Counted from the first letter of the stretch, positions 35,103-43,949 are shown. The stretch: DNA of 64,000 nt from Tenacibaculum mesophilum (GCF_003867075.1 NZ_CP032544.1:2474001-2538000), one strand, 5' to 3'. Notes: generated by a model from the letters alone, not told the origin. Made by a program: numbers and translations.

Positions 35103-35327
35103 TTGAGTACTATCGCATCGTTACATTTAGGGGAAAAAGGAATTATATCTGAAGAGTGCTTAGATAAGATTCCGTTGAAATTATTAGAAATGGGGTGTTT
35201 ACCCGGAAGTGAAGTAGAGTTGCTTCAAATAGCTCCATTAAAAGACCCAATGTATATATGTGTAAACGGAAGTCATTTAGCGATTCGAAAAGAAACAGCT
35301 TGTCAAATTTCAATTATAAAACTATAG
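35103..35327 (+). CDS. feoA: FeoA, ferrous iron transport accessory protein
   Basis: A 74-residue SH3-like FeoA protein (LHLGEKGIISEE, then LLEMGCLPGSEVELLQIAPLKDP and ending in ACQISIIKL). It assists FeoB in ferrous iron uptake on the cytoplasmic side. Start is TTG at 35103; the only in-frame ATG nearby falls in the middle of the domain. It is 20 bp after a strong -7 box and 3 bp before feoB. Confidence 0.92.
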   Translation: MSTIASLHLGEKGIISEECLDKIPLKLLEMGCLPGSEVELLQIAPLKDPMYICVNGSHLAIRKETACQISIIKL

Positions 35328-35330
35328 CTG

Positions 35331-37436
35331 ATGAGTAATCGTATTAATGTAGCCTTAATTGGAAATCCTAATACAGGTAAAACATCATTGTTTAATCAGT
35401 TAACAGGGTTAAACCAAAAAGTAGGAAATTACCCTGGTGTTACGGTTGACAAAAAACAAGGGGTTTGTAAATTGCCTAATGATAAAAATGCAACGATTAC
35501 TGATTTACCTGGTACTTATAGTATTAATCCTACCTCTATAGATGAAAGTATTGTTTTAAAAACTTTGATGACTACGCATCAAGAAGAAAAACCAGATGTA
35601 ATTGTTGTAGTTGCTGATATTGAAAATTTAAAAAGGAATTTATTACTCTTTTCGCAAATTCAAGATTTAGAAGTTCCGACGATTTTAGCTTTAAACATGG
35701 CTGATCAACTAAAGCGAAAAGGGATTTCTATAGATGTGCCAGCCTTAGAAAAAGAACTACATACCAAAGTAGTGTTAATGTCGGCAAGGACTAACGAGGG
35801 AGTTGATGACTTAAAAAAAGAAGTGGCTAATTATAATTCGTTAAAAGTACACTCAACTTTCAACGAATTATCTCAAAAGATAGATAGTGCTTACTTTGAA
35901 AAGTTAGCTAAAGTAAGTAATGAATTTACAGCTTATGAGTTGTGGATGATGCTTACAAAAAATCATAAACCATTACTTTCTTCCTCAGAAAAAGAAGCAA
36001 TAAAAGAATTTGAAGGAGAAATTACAAAGCAAAAAAAGTATCAACATAAAGAAACTATATATAGATATCAGCAAATAAATGCTGTTTTAAATAAAACCTA
36101 CAAGGTAGATGCTTCTAAAGCTACGGATGTACGTAGTAAACTAGATAGAGTTTTTACTCATAAAATATTTGGGTATGTTATTTTCTTTGGATTGTTATTA
36201 TTGATATTTCAATCTATTTTCGATTGGGCTTCTACTCCCATGGATCTTATTGATGGTTTATTTGCTGATATCGCAGAGTTTACTAAAGCGCAACTACCTG
36301 CAGGAATGTTCACCGATTTATTAACTGACGGAATTATTCCTGGAGTAGGTGGTGTAGTAATCTTTATACCTCAAATAGCTATTTTATTCTTGTTTATATC
36401 TATTCTTGAAGAAACAGGTTATATGAGTAGAGTAGTATTTTTAATGGATAAAATTATGCGTCGCTTTGGAATGAGTGGTAAAAGTGTAATTCCATTAATT
36501 TCAGGTACTGCATGTGCTATTCCAGCAATTATGGCAACTAGAACTATTGCTAGTTGGAAAGAACGATTAATCACTATTTTGGTAACACCCTTTACAACCT
36601 GTTCAGCACGATTACCGGTGTATGCAATTTTAATAGCATTAATTATTCCTGATACTAAGTTGTTTGGTTTTTTAAGTTTACAAGGGTTTACTTTATTAGC
36701 ATTATATATTTTAGGTTTTGCTGCAGCAATTATCGCAGCATATATTTTGCATAAAACATTGAAAATAAAAAACAACTCACTTTTTGTGGTTGAAATGCCT
36801 AATTATAAGATACCATCAGTAAAAAATGTGTTTTTTGATGTCTTAGATAAAACAAAAGCATTTGTTTTTGGAGCAGGAAAAATCATTTTAGCAATTTCAA
36901 TAGTACTTTGGTTTTTAGCGTCTCATGGACCATCATCTTATGAAAATGCTGAGAAAAGTGTTATAGAGAATACTGCAAATAAAAATCTTTCAGAAGAAGA
37001 TTTAGCTAAAAAAATAGCATCTGCTAAGTTAGCAAACTCATATATAGGAATTGCAGGAAAAACAATAGAACCAGTTGTTAAACCATTAGGTTATGACTGG
37101 AAAATAGGTATTGGACTAATTAGTTCTTTTGCAGCAAGAGAAGTGTTTATAGGAACATTAGCTACTATCTATAGCGTAGAAGACGATGGAGAAGATACAA
37201 CGACTATAAAACAAAAAATGAGGTCAGAAATAAACCCGGAAACAGGAGAAAAAAGATTCAACCTTGCTACGGGAATTTCTTTATTGTTATTTTATGCGTT
37301 TGCAATGCAATGTATGGCAACACTAGCAATAGTAAAAAGGGAAACAAAAAGTTGGAAGTGGCCAATGGTTCAACTAGCAAGTATGGGAGTTTTGGCTTAT
37401 TTATCAGCATTTATAGCCTATCAATTTTTAAGTTAA
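35331..37436 (+). CDS. feoB: FeoB, ferrous iron transporter
   Basis: A 701-residue transporter. The N-terminal G domain shows G1 GNPNTGKTS (11-19), G3 DLPGTYS and G4-like LNMADQ, followed by a helical regulator domain and a membrane part with two Gate motifs; PLISGTACAIPAIMATRTI and TPFTTCSARLPVYA carry the conserved cysteines of the ion path. It imports Fe2+ across the inner membrane. The last base of its stop is the first base of the next gene's ATG. Confidence 0.97.
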   Translation: MSNRINVALIGNPNTGKTSLFNQLTGLNQKVGNYPGVTVDKKQGVCKLPNDKNATITDLPGTYSINPTSIDESIVLKTLMTTHQEEKPDVIVVVADIENLKRNLLLFSQIQDLEVPTILALNMADQLKRKGISIDVPALEKELHTKVVLMSARTNEGVDDLKKEVANYNSLKVHSTFNELSQKIDSAYFEKLAKVSNEFTAYELWMMLTKNHKPLLSSSEKEAIKEFEGEITKQKKYQHKETIYRYQQINAVLNKTYKVDASKATDVRSKLDRVFTHKIFGYVIFFGLLLLIFQSIFDWASTPMDLIDGLFADIAEFTKAQLPAGMFTDLLTDGIIPGVGGVVIFIPQIAILFLFISILEETGYMSRVVFLMDKIMRRFGMSGKSVIPLISGTACAIPAIMATRTIASWKERLITILVTPFTTCSARLPVYAILIALIIPDTKLFGFLSLQGFTLLALYILGFAAAIIAAYILHKTLKIKNNSLFVVEMPNYKIPSVKNVFFDVLDKTKAFVFGAGKIILAISIVLWFLASHGPSSYENAEKSVIENTANKNLSEEDLAKKIASAKLANSYIGIAGKTIEPVVKPLGYDWKIGIGLISSFAAREVFIGTLATIYSVEDDGEDTTTIKQKMRSEINPETGEKRFNLATGISLLLFYAFAMQCMATLAIVKRETKSWKWPMVQLASMGVLAYLSAFIAYQFLS

Positions 37437-37552
37437 TGCAAGAAGTTTTAACATATCTAGTCGTTTGTGGAGCCGTTATTTTTTTAGTGAAAAAGTTCTT
37501 TTTTAAGCCTAAAAAAAATAGCAGCTGTGATACAAACTGTAACTGTTCTTAA
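37436..37552 (+). CDS. FeoB-associated Cys-rich small membrane protein
   Basis: A 38-residue protein starting at ATG 37436, overlapping the feoB stop by 1 bp (TAATG). One hydrophobic helix (LTYLVVCGAVIFLVKKFFF) is followed by a basic patch and a cysteine-rich tail (CDTNCNC). Small proteins of this kind often follow feoB in Bacteroidota and Firmicutes; a role in Feo assembly or iron delivery is inferred. A longer frame opening at 37310 lies within feoB and is not credible. Confidence 0.82.
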   Translation: MQEVLTYLVVCGAVIFLVKKFFFKPKKNSSCDTNCNCS

Positions 37553-37594
37553 GCAAGAAATGATAAATAACCAAACTGTTTTTTACAAAAGATG

Positions 37595-37602
37595 TATGTT
37601 TG
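37595..37602 (+). promoter_or_regulatory. -7 box before the outer-membrane protein gene
   Basis: TATGTTTG matches TANNTTTG, about 50 bp before ATG 37654. Confidence 0.5.
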
Positions 37603-37653
37603 TGGTATCATCCTTGTAGGAAGTAGATAAATTATAATTAGTAAAAAACTAAA

Positions 37654-38157
37654 ATGAAAAAAATAGTATTAGCAGCTGTAGTTTTTGTCAGTTCTCTCAC
37701 GTATGCACAGCAAGAGGTAAAAGTAGATTTACTAGACGCATTGGCTTTTAAAACGCTAGAGGTGTCTTATGAGTATTATACAACTGATCGTTCTTCGGTT
37801 GGTATTTCAGCTTTGTTTAACTTTGAAAAAAAATCAGCAGATTTTAGATACAATGAAGAACGAATGTTTACTCCTTTTTTTCGTCATTACTTTACAAACA
37901 ATAGCAATTGGAACTATTTTGGAGAAGTTTTTATGGGAATAAATACAGGAGAAAGAAAAGTTGAAGTTCAAGGGAGTACAATAAAAAAATATAAGGAATA
38001 TACTGACGGAGCTTTAGGTTTAGCCTTTGGTTCAAAATACGTATCGTCTGGAGGATTTGTACTTGATGTATATGGAGGTTTAGGGAGGAACCTATTTACT
38101 TCAGAAGCTCGATCAATTGTGCCAAGAGTAGGAATAAATTTAGGGTATCGTTTTTAA
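37654..38157 (+). CDS. Small outer-membrane beta-barrel protein (DUF3575-like)
   Basis: A 167-residue protein with signal peptide (ends TYAQ). The rest alternates polar and hydrophobic residues in about eight strands (LEVSYEYYTTDRSSVGISAL, FTPFFRHYFT, GINLGYRF) and ends in Phe, as for outer-membrane barrels. The features resemble DUF3575 proteins; no ligand can be named. A single gene after feoAB with its own -7 box and a terminator. Confidence 0.72.
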   Translation: MKKIVLAAVVFVSSLTYAQQEVKVDLLDALAFKTLEVSYEYYTTDRSSVGISALFNFEKKSADFRYNEERMFTPFFRHYFTNNSNWNYFGEVFMGINTGERKVEVQGSTIKKYKEYTDGALGLAFGSKYVSSGGFVLDVYGGLGRNLFTSEARSIVPRVGINLGYRF

Positions 38158-38180
38158 GGTGCTCAACTTAAATAAAAACA

Positions 38181-38211
38181 AAAAGCTCGTAATCACGAGC
38201 TTTTTTTAGTT
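38181..38211. terminator. Bidirectional terminator
   Basis: A 10-bp stem AAAAGCTCGT / ACGAGCTTTT with loop AATC and a T-run on the plus strand, between the outer-membrane protein gene and convergent brnQ. Confidence 0.85.
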
Positions 38212-38232
38212 TATATACACTAATTAAGTAAC

Positions 38233-39519
38233 TTATTCGGTTGAAATTTGCTTTTTGCTTTTAATCAAATTAGAAAAGACAAAACTCAATATAGCAGGTA
38301 ATACCCAACCTAAATTATGATTAGCAAAGGGAATGTTGTTTTTTATTTCAACTAAGTAATTAGGGTTGATAATAAAACCTAAAAAATCTGGAATGCTAAA
38401 TAAAAAGGTTACTGCTACTACACTTTTAAAAACTAAAGTTGAAGTATATTTTTCAGGTAGTACATTTAGTACAATTAAAACAATAGTAATTGGATAAATA
38501 AACATCAAAGCAGGTAGTGCAATATTGATAATATATTTCACATCAAATTGGCCAACAGCAATTCCTAATAAACAGCTAATAATAGCAGTAACTGTAAAGA
38601 CCTTTTGAGAGTTATTGTTAATTCCTTTAAAATAATCGGCAGTTCCAGTAATAATTCCAACCGCTGTTGTAAAACAAGCCAAAGCAACTAAAACACTAAG
38701 AAAAACACTTCCAATATTTCCTAAAGTTTGATTGCTCAGAGAGTTTAAGATTTCTGTTCTATTAGCACTTTCAGAAAAGGTAGAACTAAATAAAACTCCA
38801 TTATAAATAAGGCCAGCATAAATAATTAATAAGCCTATACCAGCAATAAAACCTGCTTTGGTAATAAGCTCTTTTTTCTCTTCAAAAGTTGTATTCGTAT
38901 TAAAATTCATTGAAATGACTAAAACACCACCAACAACTATGGAAGCAATAGCGTCAAAAGTTTGATATCCTTCTAGCAAACCATCAACAAATGGAGCTTT
39001 AAGGGTCGTTGGAGTAATCATATCTGGAGCTGTAAAAAAACCAACGAAAATAATAGCCAATAAAATGAATATAATAAGAGGAGTTAAAAACTTGCCTAGT
39101 AGGTTTAGTACTTTTGACCGGTTCATGGTAAAAAGAAAAACAAGTCCGAAATAAATTGTACTAGTAACTAAAGAACTACTGTTACTAAAGTAAGGAGCAA
39201 TGGCCATTTCATGAGTAACCGAAGCAGTTCTAGGTGCAGGTAAAGCAATACAAATAGTGTATACAACAAAACAATATATAAGGCTAAAAGTAGGAGATAC
39301 TTTTTTACCAAAATCATACATAGTACCCTGTAGTTTGGCATGGGCTAAAATACCTATCATAGGTATAAAAACAGCAGTAATAAAAAAGCCAATAGTTACC
39401 CAAAACCATAAGCTTCCAGCATTTTTTCCTAAAAATGGAGGTAAAATTAAATTACCAGCCCCAAAAAACATTGAAAATAAAGCGAATCCGTTTATAAATA
39501 TCTCCTTAGTTTTGTGCAT
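38233..39519 (-). CDS. brnQ: Branched-chain amino acid carrier (LIVCS family)
   Basis: A 428-residue inner-membrane protein with about twelve helices. The N-terminal SMFFGAGNLILPPFLGKNAG and the segments GYQTFDAIASIVVGGVL and FTTAVGIITGTADYF are typical of BrnQ. It imports leucine, isoleucine and valine with a cation. Divergent from the alpha/beta hydrolase gene. Confidence 0.93.
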   Translation of the reverse strand: MHKTKEIFINGFALFSMFFGAGNLILPPFLGKNAGSLWFWVTIGFFITAVFIPMIGILAHAKLQGTMYDFGKKVSPTFSLIYCFVVYTICIALPAPRTASVTHEMAIAPYFSNSSSLVTSTIYFGLVFLFTMNRSKVLNLLGKFLTPLIIFILLAIIFVGFFTAPDMITPTTLKAPFVDGLLEGYQTFDAIASIVVGGVLVISMNFNTNTTFEEKKELITKAGFIAGIGLLIIYAGLIYNGVLFSSTFSESANRTEILNSLSNQTLGNIGSVFLSVLVALACFTTAVGIITGTADYFKGINNNSQKVFTVTAIISCLLGIAVGQFDVKYIINIALPALMFIYPITIVLIVLNVLPEKYTSTLVFKSVVAVTFLFSIPDFLGFIINPNYLVEIKNNIPFANHNLGWVLPAILSFVFSNLIKSKKQISTE

Positions 39520-39558
39520 TGCTTAACAAATTAATAAGCGACGAATATACATTAAAAA

Positions 39559-40332
39559 ATGATTGCAAAATTTAAGGAAACAACTGTTTTTTATACAGAT
39601 ACTAGCAAGGGAAGTAGTATTGTTTTATTACACGGGTTTTTAGAAAATAGGACTATGTGGAATGAGGTGGTTGATGAGTTATCCAGAAAAAATCGCGTGA
39701 TTTGTATTGACTTATTAGGGCATGGAAAAACAGGATGTGTTGGGTATATTCATACGATGGAAGAAATGGCAGAAGCAGTAAAATTTGTTTTAAGAGAATT
39801 AAAAATTCGTCGAGCTACCTTTATTGGACATTCCATGGGGGGATATGTTGCCTTGGCATTTGCAGAAAAATATCAAAAAAATGTAAAAGGAATTTGTTTG
39901 ATGAACTCTACCTCTCAAGCAGATAGTGAAGAACGAAAAAAGTTGCGACTCAGAGCTGTTGAAATGGCTAAGGAAAATTACGAAACATTGGTGAAAATGT
40001 CAATTAGCAACTTGTTTGCAGAGAATATGCGTTTACAGTTATCCGAAGAAATAGAAAAAATAAGAGAAGAAGCCTTAAAAACACATGTTAGAGGATATAT
40101 TGCAGCAACAGAGGGAATGCGTTTGCGAGAAAACAAGGAAGTTGTTTTACAAACAATAGAAAAGAGATTGATGATAGCAGGAAAAAATGACCCAATATTA
40201 AATTATACTACTGTTGAAGAAGAAGCAAAGAGAACTAATACCTCATTAATTGCAATACCAAACGGACATATGAGTCATGTTGAAGCAAAAGAGGAACTAT
40301 TAAAAGCACTAACCAACTTTATAAAAGCTTGA
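39559..40332 (+). CDS. Alpha/beta hydrolase
   Basis: A 257-residue hydrolase of the alpha/beta fold. LLHGFLENRTMW gives the oxyanion loop, IGHSMGGYVAL the nucleophile Ser, and NGHMSHVEAKEEL the catalytic His near the C-terminus; the acid is probably the Asp in AGKNDPIL. The cap region is helical. Substrate unknown; carboxylic esters or similar are likely. No signal peptide, so cytoplasmic. Confidence 0.88.
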   Translation: MIAKFKETTVFYTDTSKGSSIVLLHGFLENRTMWNEVVDELSRKNRVICIDLLGHGKTGCVGYIHTMEEMAEAVKFVLRELKIRRATFIGHSMGGYVALAFAEKYQKNVKGICLMNSTSQADSEERKKLRLRAVEMAKENYETLVKMSISNLFAENMRLQLSEEIEKIREEALKTHVRGYIAATEGMRLRENKEVVLQTIEKRLMIAGKNDPILNYTTVEEEAKRTNTSLIAIPNGHMSHVEAKEELLKALTNFIKA

Positions 40333-40342
40333 TAAAATCTGT

Positions 40343-40350
40343 TACTTTTG
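40343..40350 (+). promoter_or_regulatory. -7 promoter box of upp
   Basis: TACTTTTG matches TANNTTTG, 24 bp before the upp ATG. Confidence 0.6.
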
Positions 40351-40374
40351 TAGCGTACAAAAAGAATACACCTC

Positions 40375-41028
40375 ATGAAAACTCATCATTTAGCCAAACA
40401 AAATTCTATTCTTAATAAATTCCTAGCTGAACTCAGAGACACATCAGTTCAAAAAGATTCAATGCGTTTTCGTAGAAATATCGAACGAATAGGTGAAGTG
40501 ATAGGATACGAGTTAAGTAAAGAGTTAAACTATAAGGTTAAAGAAATAACAACGCCTTTAGGAACAAAAAAGGTAGAATTGCCAGAAAATGATATAGTAT
40601 TGTGTTCTATTCTTAGAGCAGGGTTACCACTACACAATGGAGTTTTAAACTATTTTGATGATGCAGAGAATGCATTTATATCAGCATATCGCCATCACCC
40701 AAACAATGACGAAGAGTTTGAAATCGTGGTAGGGTATTTTGCTTCGCCTTCAATAGATGGAAAAACATTATTACTTATAGATCCTATGTTGGCAACAGGC
40801 CGTTCAATGGTTGAGGTTTATGAGGGCATAAAAAAGTATGGAACGCCAAAAGAAATAATAATAGCTTCGGTTATTGGTTCAGTTCAAGGTGTAGAATATG
40901 TAGCTAAACACTTACCAGAGAGCACTACTTTATGGATTGGTGATATTGATGAAAAACTAAATGATAAAGGCTATATAGTGCCAGGTTTAGGAGATGCAGG
41001 TGATTTAGCTTATGGAGCAAAAATGTAG
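40375..41028 (+). CDS. upp: Uracil phosphoribosyltransferase
   Basis: A 217-residue enzyme that turns uracil and PRPP into UMP (pyrimidine salvage). The PRPP-binding motif is LLIDPMLATGRSM, and the uracil-binding C-terminal region reads VPGLGDAGDLAYG. SILRAGLPLHNG is also typical. Full length. The stop lies 1 bp from the convergent DUF6427 gene, a pairing I recall in other flavobacteria. Confidence 0.95.
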   Translation: MKTHHLAKQNSILNKFLAELRDTSVQKDSMRFRRNIERIGEVIGYELSKELNYKVKEITTPLGTKKVELPENDIVLCSILRAGLPLHNGVLNYFDDAENAFISAYRHHPNNDEEFEIVVGYFASPSIDGKTLLLIDPMLATGRSMVEVYEGIKKYGTPKEIIIASVIGSVQGVEYVAKHLPESTTLWIGDIDEKLNDKGYIVPGLGDAGDLAYGAKM

Positions 41029-41029
41029 T

Positions 41030-41935
41030 TTATGCAATAGCACTCATTGTAAAAGATACTATTAAGAATAAGAGAATAATAACATCAGCATACCATTTTT
41101 TTTGAAAAAACTCAATTCCATTAGCTAAAATAACAGAAACAGGGAATAATACATATAAAAACTCACTTCCAGAACCGTCTTGAACTAAAAGTAAAATAGC
41201 TGTAGTTATTACAAGATGAGTAAGAATTAATATCCAGTTTTTTCTAAATTTATTTTTAATAGCAAGTGCCTTTGGGCTTTTTAAAAAAATAGAAGCTATT
41301 AAAAAAAAGCTTATGAAAAGAATAGGGAACAAATACTTTTCATGAGAATAAAAGCTTAAATCAGGGTAAAAATCCCAATCAAAAAGTAACCAAAATTTTT
41401 CAAGGTTATCATACCAAAAATAGTAGGTGAAGTATAAAAAAACAGGAGAGCAAAAAGCAATTATAGGAGTTAATAATGTTTGATAAGTAAATCGTTGATG
41501 CAAAAATATAGATAGGTAAAGTAATATTAATAATAAAGGAGCATAAGGTTCTATTAAAAACGATACTCCAAGCCATAAACCACCATCAAACAATTTATGC
41601 AGCATGTTTTTTGAAGACTGTAAACTGTATACTTTTCGTAAAAAAAGAAGTATAGTTAAGTTAGCATAAAAAGTTTTATTTATCTGTATAGTATCAGGAA
41701 AAAAACCTATTAGTATAACAAAAAACAAAAAAGCAAAAGAATTATCATAAGTCAATAAATTCTTGGCAAGAATAAAGTTGTATACAGAAAAAACAACTAA
41801 AAACAAACCAAGTTCTTTAATTAAATTAAAAGATAATTGCTTAGAAAAAATACTTAAAACAAAATACCCTAAAAACAGTACAAACAGTACAATAAAATTT
41901 ATAGGCTTAGATTTACCGAAAAAATTGGCTAACAT
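41030..41935 (-). CDS. DUF6427 family membrane protein
   Basis: A 301-residue protein with about nine hydrophobic helices, beginning MLANFFGKSKPINFIVLFVL. This start and the position next to upp and the DUF6341 gene match the flavobacterial DUF6427 family. The many membrane spans and aromatic loops (FYFWYDNLEKFWLLFDWDF) look a little like EpsG or glycosyltransferase-C membrane proteins, but no catalytic motif is clear. Function unknown. Confidence 0.78.
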   Translation of the reverse strand: MLANFFGKSKPINFIVLFVLFLGYFVLSIFSKQLSFNLIKELGLFLVVFSVYNFILAKNLLTYDNSFAFLFFVILIGFFPDTIQINKTFYANLTILLFLRKVYSLQSSKNMLHKLFDGGLWLGVSFLIEPYAPLLLILLYLSIFLHQRFTYQTLLTPIIAFCSPVFLYFTYYFWYDNLEKFWLLFDWDFYPDLSFYSHEKYLFPILFISFFLIASIFLKSPKALAIKNKFRKNWILILTHLVITTAILLLVQDGSGSEFLYVLFPVSVILANGIEFFQKKWYADVIILLFLIVSFTMSAIA

Positions 41936-41955
41936 TGTTTCTTTTTATATTTTTG
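41925..41955 (+). promoter_or_regulatory. Full promoter of the DUF6341-trmB genes
   Basis: TTG (41925-41927), 20-bp spacer, TATTTTTG (41948-41955), then about 22 bp to ATG 41978. It overlaps the 5' end of the divergent DUF6427 gene. Confidence 0.65.
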
Positions 41956-41977
41956 CAGCTGTAAAGATACTTAAGAT

Positions 41978-42199
41978 ATGATAGCAGGCAATATTTTTAG
42001 ATGGATTGGTAGTTTATTTACCGACTTTTTATTTGCACCATTCAATTGGTTACGCTTAACGTTAGCTAAATCAGATGCAGGTTGGTGGACTTCAAACGCT
42101 GTAAACTGGTTCTTTTTATTAGTGTTATTAGTGTTATTTGCATATTGGATGAAAGAAGCTGCTCGTTTTAAAAGAGAAGGAACAGAAGATAGAGCCTAA
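41978..42199 (+). CDS. DUF6341 family small membrane protein
   Basis: A 73-residue protein with two hydrophobic segments (IAGNIFRWIGSLFTDFLFAP and NWFFLLVLLVLFAYWM) and a charged tail. It matches the flavobacterial DUF6341 family, usually coded next to DUF6427. Function unknown. It shares a promoter with trmB, 12 bp downstream. Confidence 0.8.
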   Translation: MIAGNIFRWIGSLFTDFLFAPFNWLRLTLAKSDAGWWTSNAVNWFFLLVLLVLFAYWMKEAARFKREGTEDRA

Positions 42200-42211
42200 T
42201 TTCTACACACT

Positions 42212-42883
42212 TTGGGAAGCAAAAATAAATTAAAACGTTTCAAAGAAAATGAAACGTTTGTTAACGTTATTCAACCAACACGCGAAGAAGTAATTAACGA
42301 TTTTTCTTATAAAGGAAAATGGAATACTTTTTTTAAAAACGACAATCCAATAGTTTTAGAGCTAGGTTGTGGTAAAGGTGAGTACACGATTGCTTTAGCA
42401 GAAAAAAATCCTGATAAAAACTTTATTGGAATTGATATTAAAGGCGCACGATTTTGGCGTGGAGCTAAAACAGCACTAGAAAATAACATGGAAAATGTAG
42501 CTTTTATTAGAACACAAATAGAGTTAGTAGATTATATTTTTGCTGAAAATGAAGTTTCTGAAATTTGGATTACTTTCCCAGATCCTCAAATAAAATATAA
42601 GCGTACTAAACATCGTATGACGAATTCTGAGTTTTTAAAGAAATACCATGGTATTTTAAATTCAGAAGGAACAGTTAATCTAAAAACTGATAGTGAATTC
42701 ATGCATGGTTACACTTTAGGTTTATTGCATGGAGAAGGTCACGAAATTTTGCACGCTAATCACGATGTGTATAAAAATGTGTACAGTCCAGAAGAGGTAA
42801 CCGGTACGCAAACATTCTACGAAAAACAATATTTAGAAATCGGAAAACCGATTACTTATATAAAATTTAAACTTAATTACTAA
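42212..42883 (+). CDS. trmB: tRNA (guanine-N7-)-methyltransferase
   Basis: A 223-residue SAM-dependent enzyme that forms m7G46 in tRNA. The SAM-binding motif is VLELGCGKGEYTIALAEKNP; ITFPDPQIKYKRTKHRM is the family's signature. The start is TTG at 42212 (MGSKNKLKRFKENE), which matches the N-terminus of relatives; no nearby ATG exists. Followed by a terminator. Confidence 0.94.
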   Translation: MGSKNKLKRFKENETFVNVIQPTREEVINDFSYKGKWNTFFKNDNPIVLELGCGKGEYTIALAEKNPDKNFIGIDIKGARFWRGAKTALENNMENVAFIRTQIELVDYIFAENEVSEIWITFPDPQIKYKRTKHRMTNSEFLKKYHGILNSEGTVNLKTDSEFMHGYTLGLLHGEGHEILHANHDVYKNVYSPEEVTGTQTFYEKQYLEIGKPITYIKFKLNY

Positions 42884-42908
42884 TCCTGCTTTTTGCAGGA
42901 TTTTTTGC
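42882..42908 (+). terminator. Terminator of trmB
   Basis: Stem AATCCTGC / GCAGGATT with a 5-nt T loop, then six T. It starts inside the trmB stop codon. Confidence 0.85.
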
Positions 42909-42910
42909 CT

Positions 42911-42996
42911 CGGACGTTTCCTTTTGGGTCGTGCTTTCCGAGTTACATGGTAGCTTGCTGTAACCGCTAACGTATTGATTTTTTGATAAATGTCCG
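42911..42996. repeat. MITE-like intergenic element with 9-bp near-perfect terminal inverted repeats
   Basis: CGGACGTTT at 42911-42919 faces AAATGTCCG at 42988-42996 (one mismatch). Inside are TTTTGGGTCGTGCTTTCCG, a small hairpin GTTACA/TGTAAC (42942-42964) and CCGCTAACG. The GGGTCG...CTTTCCG...CTAACG pattern recalls an intergenic repeat I have seen in other Bacteroidota genomes. It is richer in G and C than its surroundings and non-coding. Confidence 0.5.
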
Positions 42997-43043
42997 TTCG
43001 AGTGATTTTCAAGATTGAAATGAGTGAAAATTGTATCGAGAAC
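42996..43043. repeat. REP-like imperfect palindrome
   Basis: GTTCGAGTGATTTTCA is mirrored, with small gaps, by TGAAAATTGTATCGAGAAC, forming a hairpin of about 48 nt. Similar GTTCGAG...TCGAGAAC blocks are, from memory, dispersed in marine flavobacterial genomes. It touches the end of the preceding element. Confidence 0.5.
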
Positions 43044-43083
43044 CATATTCGTATATTTTTTAAAAGAATCCTATCTTTACCAC

Positions 43084-43407
43084 ATGGCAGATAAAAATTT
43101 CTTCGAAAAAGTGTACGAAGTAGCACGTTTAATACCACATGGAAGAGTTACAAGTTATGGAGCCATAGCTACCTATTTAGGAGCAGCTCGTTCAGCAAGA
43201 ATGGTTGGCTGGGCAATGAATAACTCTTCAGAAAAAGAAGTACCAGCGCATCGAGTAGTTAATAGAAAAGGATTATTAACAGGAAAACATCATTTTGACG
43301 GAACAAATCTTATGCAACAATTGTTAGAAAGTGAAGGAATAGAGGTGGTTGAGAATCAAATTCAAGATTTTGAAAAGGTATTTTGGAATCCAAGTGAAGA
43401 ATTGTGA
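43084..43407 (+). CDS. Alkyltransferase-like protein (MGMT family lacking the acceptor cysteine)
   Basis: A 107-residue protein equal to the DNA-binding domain of O6-alkylguanine-DNA alkyltransferase: FFEKVYEVARLIPHGRVTSYGAIA (wing helix and Arg finger region) and GWAMNNSSEKEVPAHRVVN. The normal PCHR motif reads PAHR, so the acceptor Cys is replaced by Ala. Such ATL proteins bind alkylated guanine and pass it to nucleotide excision repair instead of repairing it directly. Start at ATG 43084; the frame opens earlier at 43024, within the repeat element, and those residues are unlikely to be used. Confidence 0.88.
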   Translation: MADKNFFEKVYEVARLIPHGRVTSYGAIATYLGAARSARMVGWAMNNSSEKEVPAHRVVNRKGLLTGKHHFDGTNLMQQLLESEGIEVVENQIQDFEKVFWNPSEEL

Positions 43408-43949
43408 TAAACTTCAGAGATATAACATACTTAAAAGAAGGAACTGTCCGTCAAAAAGAAGCTCATAAAGTATTATTAGAGCTGAATATTTTTGAACTAT
43501 TAAAACACTTCAATCCTATTTTAGTGGGTACTATACCCATAAATATTGATGTAGACTCAAGTGATTTAGATATTATTTGTCAAAGTGATAATCATGAAGA
43601 GTTTGTAAAAGTTGTGAGCGAAAACTATGGAGAGTTTTCAAGGTTTGAAATAAAGACGATACCATCATACAAAAACTTAAAAACAACAATCATTACACTT
43701 GAGTATAAAACCTTTCCAATAGAGATTTTTGTGCAGAATAAACAGCCAGAAAAGCAAGACTCATATCTACATATGCTTATCGAATATCAAGTATTGTTAA
43801 AAGAAGGAAAAGAATTCAGGTCTAAAATTATAGCTCTAAAACAACAAGGATTTAAAACTGAACCAGCGTTTGCGCAACTTTTAGGTCTAGAGGGTAATCC
43901 GTATGAAGTGTTATTAACATACGGGTTTGAGAAAGGTTATATTTCTTGA
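43404..43949 (+). CDS. DUF4269 family protein (nucleotidyltransferase-like)
   Basis: A 181-residue protein that starts at GTG 43404, overlapping the preceding gene's stop (GTGA). LVGTIPINIDVDSSDLDIIC has the G-x-Dx-SDLD pattern of the nucleotidyltransferase fold, as expected for DUF4269. The target is not known. Its coupling to the alkyltransferase-like gene is tight but gives no clear function. Confidence 0.8.
   Translation: MINFRDITYLKEGTVRQKEAHKVLLELNIFELLKHFNPILVGTIPINIDVDSSDLDIICQSDNHEEFVKVVSENYGEFSRFEIKTIPSYKNLKTTIITLEYKTFPIEIFVQNKQPEKQDSYLHMLIEYQVLLKEGKEFRSKIIALKQQGFKTEPAFAQLLGLEGNPYEVLLTYGFEKGYIS

Noticed and set aside
37310..37435. Upstream extension of the small Cys-rich gene
   Set aside because: It lies entirely in another frame of feoB; the ATG at 37436 fits the family length.
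42833..43138. Minus-strand ORF of 101 codons across the trmB end and the repeat region
   Set aside because: It overlaps trmB, its terminator and the repeats, matches no family, and arises from the repeat sequence.
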